This document shows, in pieces, positions 50,775 through 63,300 of a stretch of DNA of 64,000 bases. Every line of letters begins with the position of its first letter. Position 1 is the first letter of the stretch. Location: the NCBI RefSeq assembly GCF_018320785.1, contig NC_054867.1, forward strand, positions 34,475,855 through 34,539,854. The letters run 5' to 3'. A program made the position numbers and the translations under genes. The DNA is from Cheilinus undulatus. Its lineage: Eukaryota; Chordata; Actinopteri; Labriformes; Labridae. A model generated the notes under the pieces. The model made no database searches. It was not told the DNA's origin and saw only the letters and a program-made list of their open reading frames with translations.

Positions 50775-51110
50775 TAGTTTCCTTTCAAGTGTTCAAGTGA
50801 ATTTTACATGTTTATACAAAGTTTAATAAGAATGATCAGACTGTGCATTTACAATTCAGCACAAATCATTTTTTTAACTACTGAAGAACCTGATAGTTTT
50901 AATTCACAATGGCAGCCACCTGTTTAAATGTGTCTGATATGTTTGTGGGATTTAACGACAGTAGAAGGGGATTCATCAACTTGTATTCATTCAAATAAAT
51001 CTGTATTATATCTCAAGTGTTTCAGTACACAAACAGCAGAGGAAATGCATCACCACGTGTGCAGGCCTGAGGAGACAGGACGTAGCCGAAACACCAAAAA
51101 GTGTCCACCT

Positions 51111-54100
51111 CTAGCTGTCCTGCACCTTCTCTCCTGGACCCTTAATGAGGCGCTTGTGTCCCCTCTTTCCTGCAGGGCCGCGGGGCTTGGCAAAGGCCTG
51201 TTTATGGGCGTGCTGCTTGGGATGGACCTCTTCATACAAAAAGTCTTCTGTCAGTTCATCTCCGTCGTCAATCTCCAGCTAAAAAAAAAAGAGGACTTGC
51301 TGGTAAACAAAGCTTTGTAGTCAGCTTTGGGGCTTGAATTACATTTGACGCCATCAGAGTTCAATAATTTTGACATTTCTTATTTAGCTCAAGGTGGTAA
51401 AAGTTTAGAACTATATACATTTTTTCAGAGTAAAAATTCACACAAAGAACACTTTTGTTTATGATTTATTAATTAGATTTTTATCATCGCTGAAGACTGC
51501 CTGGAGGGGATCATGTGTTCAGTTGTGCATATGTTTGTATAGCAGAATATACACTATTAATTTCACATTTTGCCACAATCTTGATCGTCTTGTATCACTG
51601 TCCCATTGTTCCATCAATTGCATCTGTTGACTTTTAGTCACAGTACATTCTGTACTCCCTTTAGTGGTAACAAGCACCAAGAATCAGAATAGTTCTTTCT
51701 TTCATGTAATGTCTCCTTTTATTATCTATTTATTTATTTAAATCCCTCTTCCTTTATTCTGCTGCTCTTCCTCGAATTATCATCTTATTCTTCTGATCTT
51801 AGCACTTTCTCTTTTTCCTTTTAACTGGCTTGTTTTTCTATCCCTTATGCATCTTTTTCTATTTTATTATCATTATTTCATCTCCACTGATGTGAAGTCA
51901 TCTTCTTATATGCCAAGACAGATTTTTTCATTTATCTCTTGTCATATTTTCATTTTATATCATATTATCTTTAATTGCTTTTCTTGTATAAAAAATCTAT
52001 CATTTACTACTTTAACTGCCTTTTAAAAATCTGCCTCTTTTGTCATTTTCATTTGTTTTAACTGTTTTTTTATTGACTTATGTGATCAAATTTTGTCCAC
52101 AAATGACTTTTTAAGACCTGCTCTGTTTGTCTAGTTGCTGATGTTTCAAAGGTGAGACATAAAATACTTATTATTAAGTGTTAGGTCATTATTTTACCCC
52201 CCTGATACCTTTTTAGAAATTTCCAAGTGATAATCTTTCTCCACCTCCTCCAGTAATCGGCTCTTGCAGCTGGAATACAACATCCTCTCCTTAATGCTAC
52301 AGCTGTATCCTGGCATGGAGTAAATAAACACTGTGGAGAAGGAGAAAAGAGACAAAGAAGAAGAAGAATTATGAAAACTGTAGGTAAATATTTTATGATT
52401 TCATTCAACGGGGAAATACCCCCCCAAAGGCCCAAAATTCAATGCAATAAAAGAATATAAATGTATCTTCTGGGAAGTTTCTATGCTGGAGACTGATTCA
52501 AATAATCAAATGACCAAAACATTATAAAACACAACAATTCAAGAATTAATAATAAGAACCTTATATTGCATTCACAAGGACTTAAAGACACCAAAATACT
52601 TCGAAGGTCAAAAGACAAAAATATGACACAGATGAAGCAGGGGTGGAAAGTAACTGATTACACTGACTCAAATAACTGTAATTGAATAGTATTTCTGTGC
52701 ACTTGAAATTAGTATTTTACTTTTACCTGGGTATATTGTGGAGGAAGTATTGTACTTCATTACATTTTAAAAAGCATCAAATGCTGAGTGAAAATTAACA
52801 CCGAAAGCCTAAACAAGGAGGTCCAAGCTTTCGGCCAACAACATGAAACTGGCCAGTCGGTTGATTTTGACGTTACACATGACAGCCAGAAGCACAACAA
52901 GAGATATTGATTACACATATCATCCCAAAACAGCTGTTGCATTTTACTTAAGGTTAAGGCACACCTTAAAATAAACAGCTGGGTTAGTAAGGCTGGGTAT
53001 CAAAATGTTGATTAAATCACAATGTCCAACAGCAGTATTTCTTTACCTGAAATGTGTCTCAAAACATCAGTTTAATACCATTTTTGCAGCAGAGATGTTA
53101 TGCTCTAAACATCATGCAAACACTCAGGTGTCAATTTTTTCTAGAACAGTGCAAAAAAATCCTACTTTCCTTAATTGTGCATTTGTTTTTCTTATTAAAA
53201 AATGAGAATGACTTAAAAAATGATCATACCCTTCAATAGAACAATTCATATTGAGTTTGCAATATGAGCCCACACAGTCATGATTAGATCAGCCCGGGTT
53301 TGATCTAATAATGGATGTAGCTTAATGGATGTGGCTCTCCTGATCATCCTCTCAGTTGGAAGCATGGAGGGCCAACCGAACCTGAGGGTGGTGCTCCCCA
53401 CATGACATCATGAGGGGAAAATCTGAGATTCAGAATCTGGTATTCATTTGATCATGTTTCTGGTGGTGGTTGCTTTTTTTTTGTTAAATACTTATGCACC
53501 ATGACTGAAGTTATCTACTAAGTTGGTGACTTCCTTCCTGTGGGAGGGAATGATTATTTGATAGGGTGGTACACTCACTTTTCATCTAGGGCGTACTCTA
53601 GTTCTGCATTTGTCTCCATGCAAAGTGGCAATCTTAATTATGCATGGCGACGGTGTTGCACTGTCAGTGATTAAATCTATAAATGACTCCAATTTACATC
53701 CGAAGTGAAAGAAAATAGCATAATGTCAAGTTTAAAATACACTTTAATGTGTAATAAATTTACACTGTCAGTGTTGAAAATGAAAACTATCAAAGAGATA
53801 AAATAGCAACACTTTCTGTGTAAGTGTAAATTTAACTCAGAACCAGGGAGACTTCTAAAAACTTGGAAAAAGTATTGAACTAAGATTATGGGAGTTGAAT
53901 GAACACTATTGATTTAGCTGTATAATGTGAAATATGACTGAGTTAATGACCTCAAAAAGACACTAAAATGTACACAGCATCTCTTTGAGACTCATGTCTG
54001 GGACATGAAGACACATAAAAGGGATCTCTAGATGACTGAGAGTACAAAAATCCTTAATTAAAATTGACATTAAAGTCTGTTTTCTTCAAATTGTGCCAAA

Positions 54101-57100
54101 AACATGCTTCATCTGTGTCTAATTATGTAACTTCTGATCTCAGATAATCGAAATCCCTCAAAAGAAACGCCAGCAGAAAGAAGAACCCACACATTGCTGT
54201 CTAATTGTAAGCCAGTTAAGGTCGTCCAGAACAGCAGAGACAGATAAGACAGGATGAGCTCATATTTTCTCTAAGCGTCTCTCAGTGTCTGCAGACCAGG
54301 TGCATACAGGATGTACCCCTCCTTGCTCGTGCTCGTGTAGAGACACAAAGAAGAGGAGGATTATGGGATCAGTGACATACCGACAGATTCCAGGTAGTCC
54401 CCTTCATGGGAGTGTTTGTAAAGGAAGAAATGGTATCTGGGAGTGTCTTTAGGAACTCTGCGAGCCAATTCTCGAGTTTCTGTCGGGTTGGAGTGGACAA
54501 GTTCAATAGTTTCCTTCTCTACATCCAACCTCTGAAACACAAACATAATGCAAACAGTAAATGAGTTGGTTCATTTTAACAGGAGTGTAATGCTTCAGTA
54601 CTACTCCCGTGTGAACGCCTCAGCCTCACCAGTTGTATGTAGTTGATGCGTTTCTGGGCAAGTTGTTGTAAGGCTTTTTTGGCTGTCTCCTGCAGAGGGA
54701 AAGCGAGGCCCTGAAGTGTCTGGTGTTTACTCTCCACGCTGATCTCTGTCTTCACCTGCAGGGGGCAGCAAGCAACACACTTATCTCTACAAGGCCTCCA
54801 AATAATAAGAGCTTCATATTTCACCAGGTTGTCTTGTTTTTCCTTCTAAAAATCAGAAATCATACAAACTGAAAATGATGCGTCAACATACCTGTTTGAC
54901 TCGGCCCTGAAAAAGCAAACACAACACAAAGTTACATTTAAAATACAGATATGCTGCTCATATTCAGACCTTTGCCCTTGCAGTGATGTCATCACAGCTT
55001 TGGTCAAGTTGATGTCTCACCTCTGTGATTTTGATCCTCTGCAGCTCCTGTTCAGCTAACGTGAGCGGGGCCGGACCCGAGCACGATGACACATGACGCT
55101 GGTAGCCCAGCAAGCAGATGTCCTCCTGGTGATGCAAGTGAAACAAGACGGTTCATGACAGGACAGACAACTCCAGAATCACATCATCGCAGCTGAATAG
55201 ACCTTCTGTCATAGTGATGCGTGATGGATTTGGATTTCTCTCACCTCAGCCGTGCCAAACATTTCATACTTCACATAGCCACCACCAAACTCTTTCTTCA
55301 CTGTGGCACGAGTCGCTGCGTACAGCATCTTTTGTTTCACCTGCAACCAACAGATGAGGCACTAAATTGACTGTTTATTTATAATATGTTTCTGTAACTA
55401 AAATGAACCCTAGACTTAATAAACCTGTAGACTTATTTGAATTTACATTTGTGTTTTTTATGTGTATGATGTGAACAGAAATACACTTGATGTCTGTATT
55501 TTGAGGAAATGCAAAAGAAATAGATTCACATGTCAGCTGTCATTGTTGTGAGATCATTCAGTCACAACGACCTGGAGCTCAATGCTCTGAAGACAGGGGA
55601 GATGGTTGTAGACTGAAGGAAGGATGCTGCCGCCCACACTCTTTCTGCTTCTTGGGGACCCTCATCACCCTGGCCCTCAAGTGGGAGCTCAACATCAGCT
55701 CCCTCATCAAGAAATCCCAACAGAGGATGTACTTTCTGGGTCAGCTGATGGCATTCAATCTGCCAAATTTGATGATGGTGCACTTCTACTACACCGCCAT
55801 CATCTGGTTCATCTTCACTTCATCGATAACCAACTGGTACGCCGCAGCCATGGCGAGGGGACAGGAACAGGCTGCAGCAAATCATCTGCTCTGCATAGAG
55901 GGTGATTGGCTGCAATCTCCCATCTCTCCATGACCTGCATGGCTCCAGGACTATGAGGTGTGTAGGTAAACCTGCAGCCAGCCCCTCTCACTCTGGACAC
56001 AGACTTTTTGAGGCCCTGCCCTCTGGCAGGAGTTTGAGGTCCATCAGGACTGAAACCTCACACCACAAGAACACTTTCCTTCCTTCTGCTGTCAGTGTAA
56101 TGAACCTCTGGCCCTCTCCCTACAGACTCTCACTGAACCCCAGAACTAGCAGACAGAATAATAATAATACAGACTTCATATAATATTAACACTCACTGGA
56201 TTTATCTCCACTGTTCATAACTGCACACTGTGTTTGCTATACCCATTTAGAAAACAATGTGCTATAAGTTATTCACCAGTAAACTTTCACATCCGTTCAG
56301 TTTCTCCTTTTGCACCTTTGTACATACATAGTTGTGTGATGTTTATCATGTATTTTATATCTTCATTTTGCTACTATATATATTTTTTTCTATAACAATC
56401 TATTTAAGTCAAACCTCTTAATATGCTATACTGTTTTATTTCTAATAGCCTCTTAACGCTTTTATTCTTCCTCTGTTTCTTGTTTTGCACCAAACACCAA
56501 GTCAAAATTCCTTATATGTGAAAATGTACTCAGCAATAAAAAACTCTTCTGATTATTAACCATTATGAAAACTGCAGGAAGTGATGTCAAATGGTTGCAT
56601 TTGTCTTATTTCCACATTAATCGGTGTACACTCAGCTTGATCTGCTTCATGCTAACTTCTTCCTAGCTGTTTTTATTATGCAACCATATGACATTACCCA
56701 TAAGGCATTACACACCAGTGACAGCCTGCATGTGAATCTATTTTTTTTTTATTTTCTCAAAATGTAGTAATATAGTGTGTTTTTTGTACAACATACATTT
56801 AAAACAACATACTGTATATCTAATAAAGATTATATGCATTTATATGCATGCTTTCCTTTAAGTTTAGATAGGCTTACTTGATTTTTCAACCCCTTGGCAT
56901 AAAATCAGGGCAATCCCTAACATACAGCCCATCACTTCGCTGATTTTGTGCAAATTTTGTGTCTGGTAACTTCTTAAAGGGGACATATTTTACCCTTTTA
57001 AGACAAGTTTATATTGGTCTCAGAGGTCCCCAAAACATGCCTGTGAAGTCTGTTGCTGAAAAAACACTTCAGTATTGGATTTTTGCATGTCTAAAAACCC

Positions 57101-57973
57101 CTCTGTTTCAGCCCTGCTAAGAACGAGCTGTTTCTGTGTCTGTGGCTTTAAATGCTACTGAGCTGTCTGACTCCACCCGTGACTCTGCCCCTCTCATGAA
57201 ATGGATGTGGCTTAGTTGATGTGGCTGCCATCTGAGAGGAGGATCGGGAGAGCCAACTGAACCTGGGGGCGGGGCTAACTCCCCATATGACATCATGAAG
57301 GGAAAATCTGAGAATGACTTGTTTCAGCACACATTTTCTAAATGGTGGGGAAAGATTTGGCTTTTCCTGCTTTTTTATTTATATTTTTTTTTAGTATTTT
57401 TTATACAGTCTTCTCAGTGTTGCTTTTTAATTTAAATTTACTGTAATGGTCTTTATAGTAGATCTTAAACAAGTATCCATTTTGAAAATGTTTAGCTAGT
57501 TTTGGTTACCTACAAGTTATTTTCCATAGCTTTCAATTGAAGGGGCTTTTCTGAGTGATAAAAAATTGTGTTATTGCAGCTGAGTTTACATTTTTCTGGA
57601 TGAATTTCTTATGATCAATAAGATGTTAACTTTTTCTAATGTGACTCTAACAAGAGCTTCTATTATGAGGAAATGCAACACTACATAAGAGGACTTCTCC
57701 CTTTATGTCCTTTAAATGCGATGCTTCACCATATAAGAGTGTTAATGCGTGTGCTGTTAATAGATCATTGTGGAGAGATAAAGCTATGACTTACTGGAGA
57801 CTGGTCAGGAGACCATGATATGAAGATCCACTCGTAGCCCAGTGCATTCTGGGAGTCGAGGCGGTACAGGATGTAGCATGGCTCCTGGTCATCGAGCAGT
57901 GTAAGTAGGAAGGGATCATAGTCCTGGTCCCAGCTCCTTTCCGGCTCTCTGTAGGCCCCAAGCACCAGCTGCT
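51111..57973 (-). CDS. twf2: twf2, twinfilin-2 (partial, lacks first coding exon)
   Basis: Twinfilin sequesters ADP-actin monomers with two ADF-homology domains and binds capping protein and PIP2 through its tail. Exons: 57795-57973, 55245-55340, 55021-55125, 54630-54755, 54381-54531, 52209-52330, 51111-51278, all with GT/AG sites and agreeing phases, about 315 codons including stop. Human TWF2 has 349 residues, so about 34 are missing. Blocks: [11 protein letters not shown] and [20 protein letters not shown] (first ADF-H), [20 protein letters not shown] (start of second), [43 protein letters not shown], and tail [17 protein letters not shown] and [20 protein letters not shown] favours twinfilin-2 over twinfilin-1. 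The exon encoding TGIHA...LIKV was not found up to base 64000. Confidence 0.93.
52638..52790. mobile_element. Solo end of hAT-like CAGGGGTGGAAAGTAAC family
   Basis: The sequence opens CAGGGGTGGAAAGTAACTGA and continues through ACTCAAATAACTGTAATTG into TACTTTTAC and ACTTCATTACATTTT blocks. This is the same terminal family as the outer layer at 34783-38074, but closer to its usual form. No matching right end was found nearby, so it is truncated. Lies in a twf2 intron. Confidence 0.55.
53313..53440. repeat. Dispersed repeat segment, paired with 57190-57310
   Basis: Shares with 57190-57310, in the same order, ATGGATGTGGCT, GAGGATC/GATCATCCTC-like and CCAACYGAACCTGRGGG blocks, and then ATGACATCATGARGGGAAAA followed by TCTGA. 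Both copies are in twf2 introns. Non-coding; family not assigned. Confidence 0.5.
54892..54906 (-). other. twf2: Candidate 15-nt in-frame microexon of twf2
   Basis: In the 265-bp gap between the twf2 exons 55021-55125 and 54630-54755 the minus strand has TTTGCTTTTTCAG, then 15 nt (GGCCGAGTCAAACAG), then GTATGTTG. Both splice sites are strong. Both neighbouring exons end or begin in phase 0, so inclusion would add exactly G-R-V-K-Q between the two ADF-homology domains without changing frame. Human TWF2 joins the flanking exons directly. A UGC sits about 10 nt before the acceptor, as in many SRRM4-dependent neural microexons. Confidence 0.45.
55560..56555 (+). mobile_element. LINE 3' end (Rex1-like), in a twf2 intron
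   Basis: The plus strand carries an ORF2 C-terminus in several frames: [21 protein letters not shown] near 55680-55740, then [18 protein letters not shown] and [18 protein letters not shown], then [10 protein letters not shown], a typical ending of fish Rex1/Babar-type LINEs. A 3' untranslated region ends at about 56555 (CAATAAAAAACTCTTCTGATT). It is 5'-truncated, has several breaks, and lies antisense to twf2. Confidence 0.8.
56972..57345. repeat. Dispersed fish repeat starting TTAAAGGGGACATATT
   Basis: It opens TTAAAGGGGACATATTTTACC and runs through GGTCTCAGAGGTCCCCAAAA, TTCAGTATTGGATTTTTGC, CAGCCCTGCTAAGAACGAG and GACTCTGCCCCTCTCATG, a run I recognise as a common teleost dispersed repeat, probably a non-autonomous DNA element. 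The TTAA start could be the target duplication. The reverse-complement end was not found, so its right edge is uncertain. It includes the 57190-57310 block. Confidence 0.55.
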
Positions 57974-58990
57974 CTGAAAATCAGACCACAAAACTCATCA
58001 CATACCTCTCTGGTCCCTGCCTGAAACACGGCCTTAAGGGGCAGAGCGGAGAGACACGCAGCAGGAGTGAGACAGCTGCAGTCAAACTGAGTGTTTACAT
58101 GGAAAGGAAGTGTTTCAGTTCAATCATTAACAGTGTGTTTTTGTCATATTTCATTTTTATCAAATGCTTTAATATGCTTAAGGTGTAATAGGGCCATGCA
58201 TATTTAAATAATTTAATCATCTTAACACATATTTTTCAATAACTGATTACTTTAGTAATCTGCAAACAAAAAAACACACAAAAACTAAACTATTTAATAA
58301 ATGTAGCTCAGACCCTTACCATTTTAACACTTTTTCAAATTGGTTTATTAAATCCCATTAAATATGTTTTTTTCTCATTTAACCATGATGCTTCCACCTT
58401 GATAAAACACCTTCACACAAGTCAGTGAAGTTTTTTCTCATTTCAAACATGTTTTTCTGACACTAAAAAAATATCTTAAATTTTTCCTGTCCCAGTAATT
58501 ATAGGGACAGAGGATAGGGATAGAGCTGAGAACTGGAAACAGAGAGAGTTTGAAATGTGTGGGAAGGCCGCCCATCTAAAGGAGCGCCTCTGTGCAGGGG
58601 GTACATGGACATTTCCGTATTTTTATTGTTTGATCATGTTTTTGTGTGTATGAGTTTAATTTATTTGAAGTCCCAGCTGGGAACGGGTATTGCAAATTAG
58701 CTCAGGCTATAAATCTTGTACTGTGGGGCAAAGGTTTATGTGCTTCATACTTGCCCCAATACAAATAAAGACAAATACAAATAAAAAAATAATGTATTTT
58801 TGACCATATAGAAACTCTCCATCTAAGAAAATGAGACAAAGGCTTGATGAAAATGGATCTTTGGAGATAAAAACTCTGAGGAGAATGAAGTTAAGTTTTC
58901 TCATGAAGACTAAAATGAGACTAAAATGTTAGTGCTGGACTGTTAGACATCCTAGATCCATGATATTTTTATGACAGCGCTTTCTTCTGT
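57974..58990. other. twf2 upstream intron, first part
   Basis: AT-rich sequence beyond the first visible twf2 exon. No exon was recognised. If the missing first coding exon lies beyond 64000, this whole stretch is intron. Confidence 0.4.
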
Positions 58991-58994
58991 CTAT

Positions 58995-59335
58995 TTCAAA
59001 GTGGCGGCCCTCAAACTTTTCAGCCTGCGACCTCCAAAATAAAGGTGCCAGGGACCGGGACCCCTGCTGTACCTATAGGGGGTTGAAGCATAGTTGAACA
59101 CAGCCATGCACATTCAAGAAAAGTCGTGTGCAGACTTGCATTTAAAAGATTTTTTAAACATTACTTTGGTTTCAGCATAAAACATGTTTTCACCAATTCT
59201 TTGCATGTATTTTAATAAAAAAAAGGTAAATTATACAATTTGAAATCATTAAAAATATTCCTTGTTTTTTGGGAGACATCTGGTGACCCCTTCTCAGTGT
59301 CTTATGATTCCCACATTGAGAACCCCTGTTTAAAA
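58995..59335. mobile_element. hAT-like short element
   Basis: The left edge GTGGCGGCCCTCAAACTTTT and the right edge, reversed, as AACAGGGGTTCTCAATGTGGG give the CAGGGGTTCTCAA-type signature of hAT-derived short elements. The interior (GACCGGGACCCC, GGTGACCCCTTCTC) has no coding potential. Confidence 0.4.
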
Positions 59336-60016
59336 GTATTCAAAGTATTCCATTAACATCATTATTTATATTTATATTCATCTAAAATTGTGACTGATTT
59401 AATGATGTAAAGGAATGTTAAGAAATGTTTTGTCCAAATGTAAAGACTTTTATTGTTTAAAAAAGGCCTAAAATGCTTGTTAGTTTCATCGACTAAATCT
59501 AAAACTACAAAGAGTAAAAATGTTTAAATTCTGCTAAGGCTAACAAGCATTGCAATCTAAAGCTGTTAGAATTAACACTGGACCTACAAACATTTTTCAG
59601 GAACTGGAACCTGAATTCATCTGCTGGCTGATATTTCAAATCAGTTTGATTGAAAAAAGACAAAACAAAAAATGAGACTTTAAAAAGAGAAAAGATGGAT
59701 CCAAAATGTTTAAAATGTGCAGAAGACCTGAAGGGACATGCATTTTAGTTCATTTTCCTGTGATAATGTGTATATCATGGTTAATTTCTAGAGATTTTGA
59801 GAAATAACATATCATAATGGGCAAACCAATGAGATATACAAGTCAAGACCTTGAAAAAACAGCCATAAATGGCTTGTTATGTAAGGAAAATGCATTTAAA
59901 CAAATTGTACACATGTACGTCACTTGGGGCCTTCTAAATGTACACTTTTACCACAATTTTTCCAGGCGACCCTCTGACATAAGCTACTCAGCACTTTAGA
60001 CCCACTGGTCTAAGTC

Positions 60017-60345
60017 AGTGGTTCCCAAAGAGGGGGTAGGGACTCGACACCAATTAAGAGGTCATGGGAAAAACAAAGAAAAATGTAAAATGATTTAATG
60101 TGGTATATTTGGTCCATTATAGGAAAATATATATGCAAGTGAGTCCATTCAATATCAATCCAGAGTTATTGAGTGAGATTTGTGCTTAAATGTAAGTAAT
60201 GTGTACAAAAACCTCCTTAAAATGTAAATTTGTACATGAACACTATATGCTTTTACTATCTCTACAGATGGTGGAGACTGCCAGTCTCTGGTGCATTTTG
60301 TTTTGGAGATCATGGGCTGAAAAGTTGGGAAACTCTAATCTAAAT
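60017..60345. mobile_element. hAT-like short element (CAGTGGTTCCCAAA)
   Basis: Left end CAGTGGTTCCCAAAGAGGGG. Reverse complement of right end TTAGAGTTTCCCAACTTTTC. The CAGTGGTTCYCAA start is characteristic of hAT non-autonomous elements. About 330 bp, non-coding. Confidence 0.55.
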
Positions 60346-63300
60346 CATACTTTATAATACTGTTCAAAAGACCCATATTAATTCGTCTTAAGCAGAGCTT
60401 TCTGTGCCAACAGTGGTGATGAAGAAACAGGCAGAAACCTCGAGGGGACCCAGTGCAGCAGTGTTGGTCAAACAATGATTTGCTGTGAGAATATCTGATT
60501 GATTTACTGTTTATGCTCTTAACACCATCTACACAATGCTACTGCTTCTTAAGCAGACTTACTTAGCTGAATTTTGTTCATAAATGTAAACTTTCATGAG
60601 CTTCACTATTTGTTCTGTCCTGAAAATATGTCAAAGAAAGACCCCCCTTTATAACAGATAATTTCTGACTTGACATCTCCTGACTGAGTGAACAAACGTG
60701 ACAACACGATCCAAACCCAGACAGCATGGCTGGATGAAACAAAACAAACACCTAAAGTCTGATGTCCTTGTGGGGTGCAGGGGGGATTTCCTGACCGTCT
60801 CTGGGGGCATGATGCTATTCTGAGCCACAACACATTCCTGCTCTGCACACACACATACTTTCCATCAGCCATTCTCTCTTTAAAATGTTTTATGAAGGTC
60901 TATGTATGTATCAAACATTATATAAATTTCTCAGTGTGGGTGTTTTTCATTTTTCGTTCTTTCTTCAAGTAAAAAAAAAGAAATCGAAAAGTAACTGAGT
61001 TTAGGAACAGATCATTTGTAGACTGTAGACACCATGTGTCCAATCAAACCAGGGGCGATGAAATCAGCCATGATCTTGTTTCTCTTTTGACATTGAAGCA
61101 AACATCAGTGTCACCAGGCAGTGCCAAGCCGCCATGTCACAAGTCACATGTCACTCAAAATATCCAAGAGACGCCTGTGAAGCTCACTGTACTTCAGTAT
61201 GGAAGTAAAACAGACCTGACACCCTTATTCTGCCCGTCTCTACTGACATCAATCCTCCAAATAAGACACCAAATCCTGAATATGATATCCACGCTCCTCA
61301 AAGATAGCCCTAAAAAGTCCCACAATGCATCAGTCACAGCTCAGATTAGAAGTATGTCGTAGGACATGTAAGAAAACAAGATATAAACACCTCATGAACA
61401 CATCAGTCTGCCCATCATCTGCTGCCTAGACACCTTCTGCCTCACTGCCCATTTTTCACAGCCGGCTCAGCTGACACACTAAACGTCTGTTCTCACACTG
61501 CTGATGAAATCCTGATTTCCTAGAAGCAACACAAAGTCTGCCAGCACTCGTTGACCACACTTTGTTTTGTCCGTGACCGCTCAGTAATGAAACCACATCT
61601 AAACGATTCATCCTCACATGGGACACGAGGGTATACCTCTCGTGTATCACCCTCGAACATCAGCCACAGAGCCCAGCTTTTGTGTTGTTCTAGAAATCCA
61701 AGAACTCAGAAAAACCCACGAGTCCTTTATCAAGAATCACTGGAGCTCTGATGGTATTCCCAGAACCTTTCAAAGACTGTTTCTAGCCATCTGTGTGGAA
61801 AAAATTCCAGCTTTTTCAGTGATAACAATGATTTCTTCAGTTTCTAACTGAAAACAAAGCTGGCAGTAACAGGAAGTCCTTCCAAGAATTCAACAGCTTG
61901 AAACAATTACTGATAAATCATTTAAAATTGTAAAGATGCTGTTGTTAATTTCACTTTTACAATGCACGTGTTTTGTCCATTTTGAGCCAAACAACTAACT
62001 TGAGTTTTTCTTCAGTAATGTGCAGCAAAATTAATGTTTGATTCAGATAAGTTAGTGTTTTGGAGCAAAAAACTGGAGTAAAATAAAAATGAAATCACAT
62101 TTTTATCACTTCTATTTATCTCATAGCTCTTTGTGAAGCTACCAACCTCCAGGTTGGACGTCATTAGCTTTTAAATCTCTTTGATTAACCTGGAGCCAAT
62201 GTTGACACGTTTTAGGCATGCACGGGCAGTTTTACCATCAGGTAAATGTAGGATATTGCCTTGGGCCTCATGCTTCAAGAGGCCCCTTGAGAGTAATGGA
62301 CTGGGAAGAGAATTTGGCTGTCAATTTTGGTGCAAACCAGCCCCTTACCACTGGTCAAACATGAGATATTTATTCCTCCGCCCCCTTTTACAGCCAAGTC
62401 TAGCAAACTATTACAAAAGTGAGAATCAAATGCCATAGTCAACCAAAATGATGTGCATTCACTCTGTTTTCACTGTTTCTTGATGTTAAAGAGGAACATG
62501 GTAGACAAAATATCCCAGTGGAAGTACATAAGAAGTTAGTGATTATTACCAAAAAAGGAGATAAAAAAATCATATTGGTCCCAAGGTGTGCCAGCCCACT
62601 GAGAAAATGCCCTATGTGCAAGATTACCAGTTGAGCCATGCCCCTCAATGTAGTCATTATGGTGTAAATAAAAAATGAAGTATAACAGATCATTTATGCT
62701 CAACAGTCCACTAGACTGAAGAAAGAACGGCCGTCCTCTGCTCAGCTGTGCCATTGTAGCTGTCCGTCTTTGTGCCCAGGTGAGTCACTATCATTGATAT
62801 GTTTGCATTTTCTAGAAAACTCGGTAACATACTTTTGTGTCTTCTTTGCTGTGTTTGCTACTCTGGGTTGAACCAACCATTGCTCAATACTGCCCCGTGA
62901 TTAGCGGCGGCCAGTATTGCAACATAAGGACAAAAAGGTCCATCTGTAACGGGAGCTTAAATGAGCCTTAAGTGTCAAATTACTGCCATTGGTTAAGATG
63001 TAGATTTGCATTTAAATAAGGGGCCTAGAGGGAATACAATGGCATCAGAACAGATTTTTTATTATCTAAAAGGCCCAACGACAAGGTCCGAGCCCCTAGA
63101 AGACTCAAAACGTCTCAATATCAAGCAAATGATAGTGGGAAAATAAACTGAAACAATGAAGTGGCAGATAACTTTTCAAGTGGAATGGCATACAATGAAT
63201 AAAAATGTATATGTGGCAGAAGCAGGAATATTGCACTAAAAATGACAACAATGTGCATTTTTTGTTTTCATGAGTTGCACCTGGCCTAGAAACATGTTAA

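Noticed and set aside
40371-51110. Search for a mapkapk3 gene next to cish
   Set aside because: Human synteny predicts it, but no kinase motifs were seen on either strand between cish and twf2.
61036-61362. 108-codon plus-strand frame
   Set aside because: No recognisable domain, no convincing splice or promoter context; probably chance.
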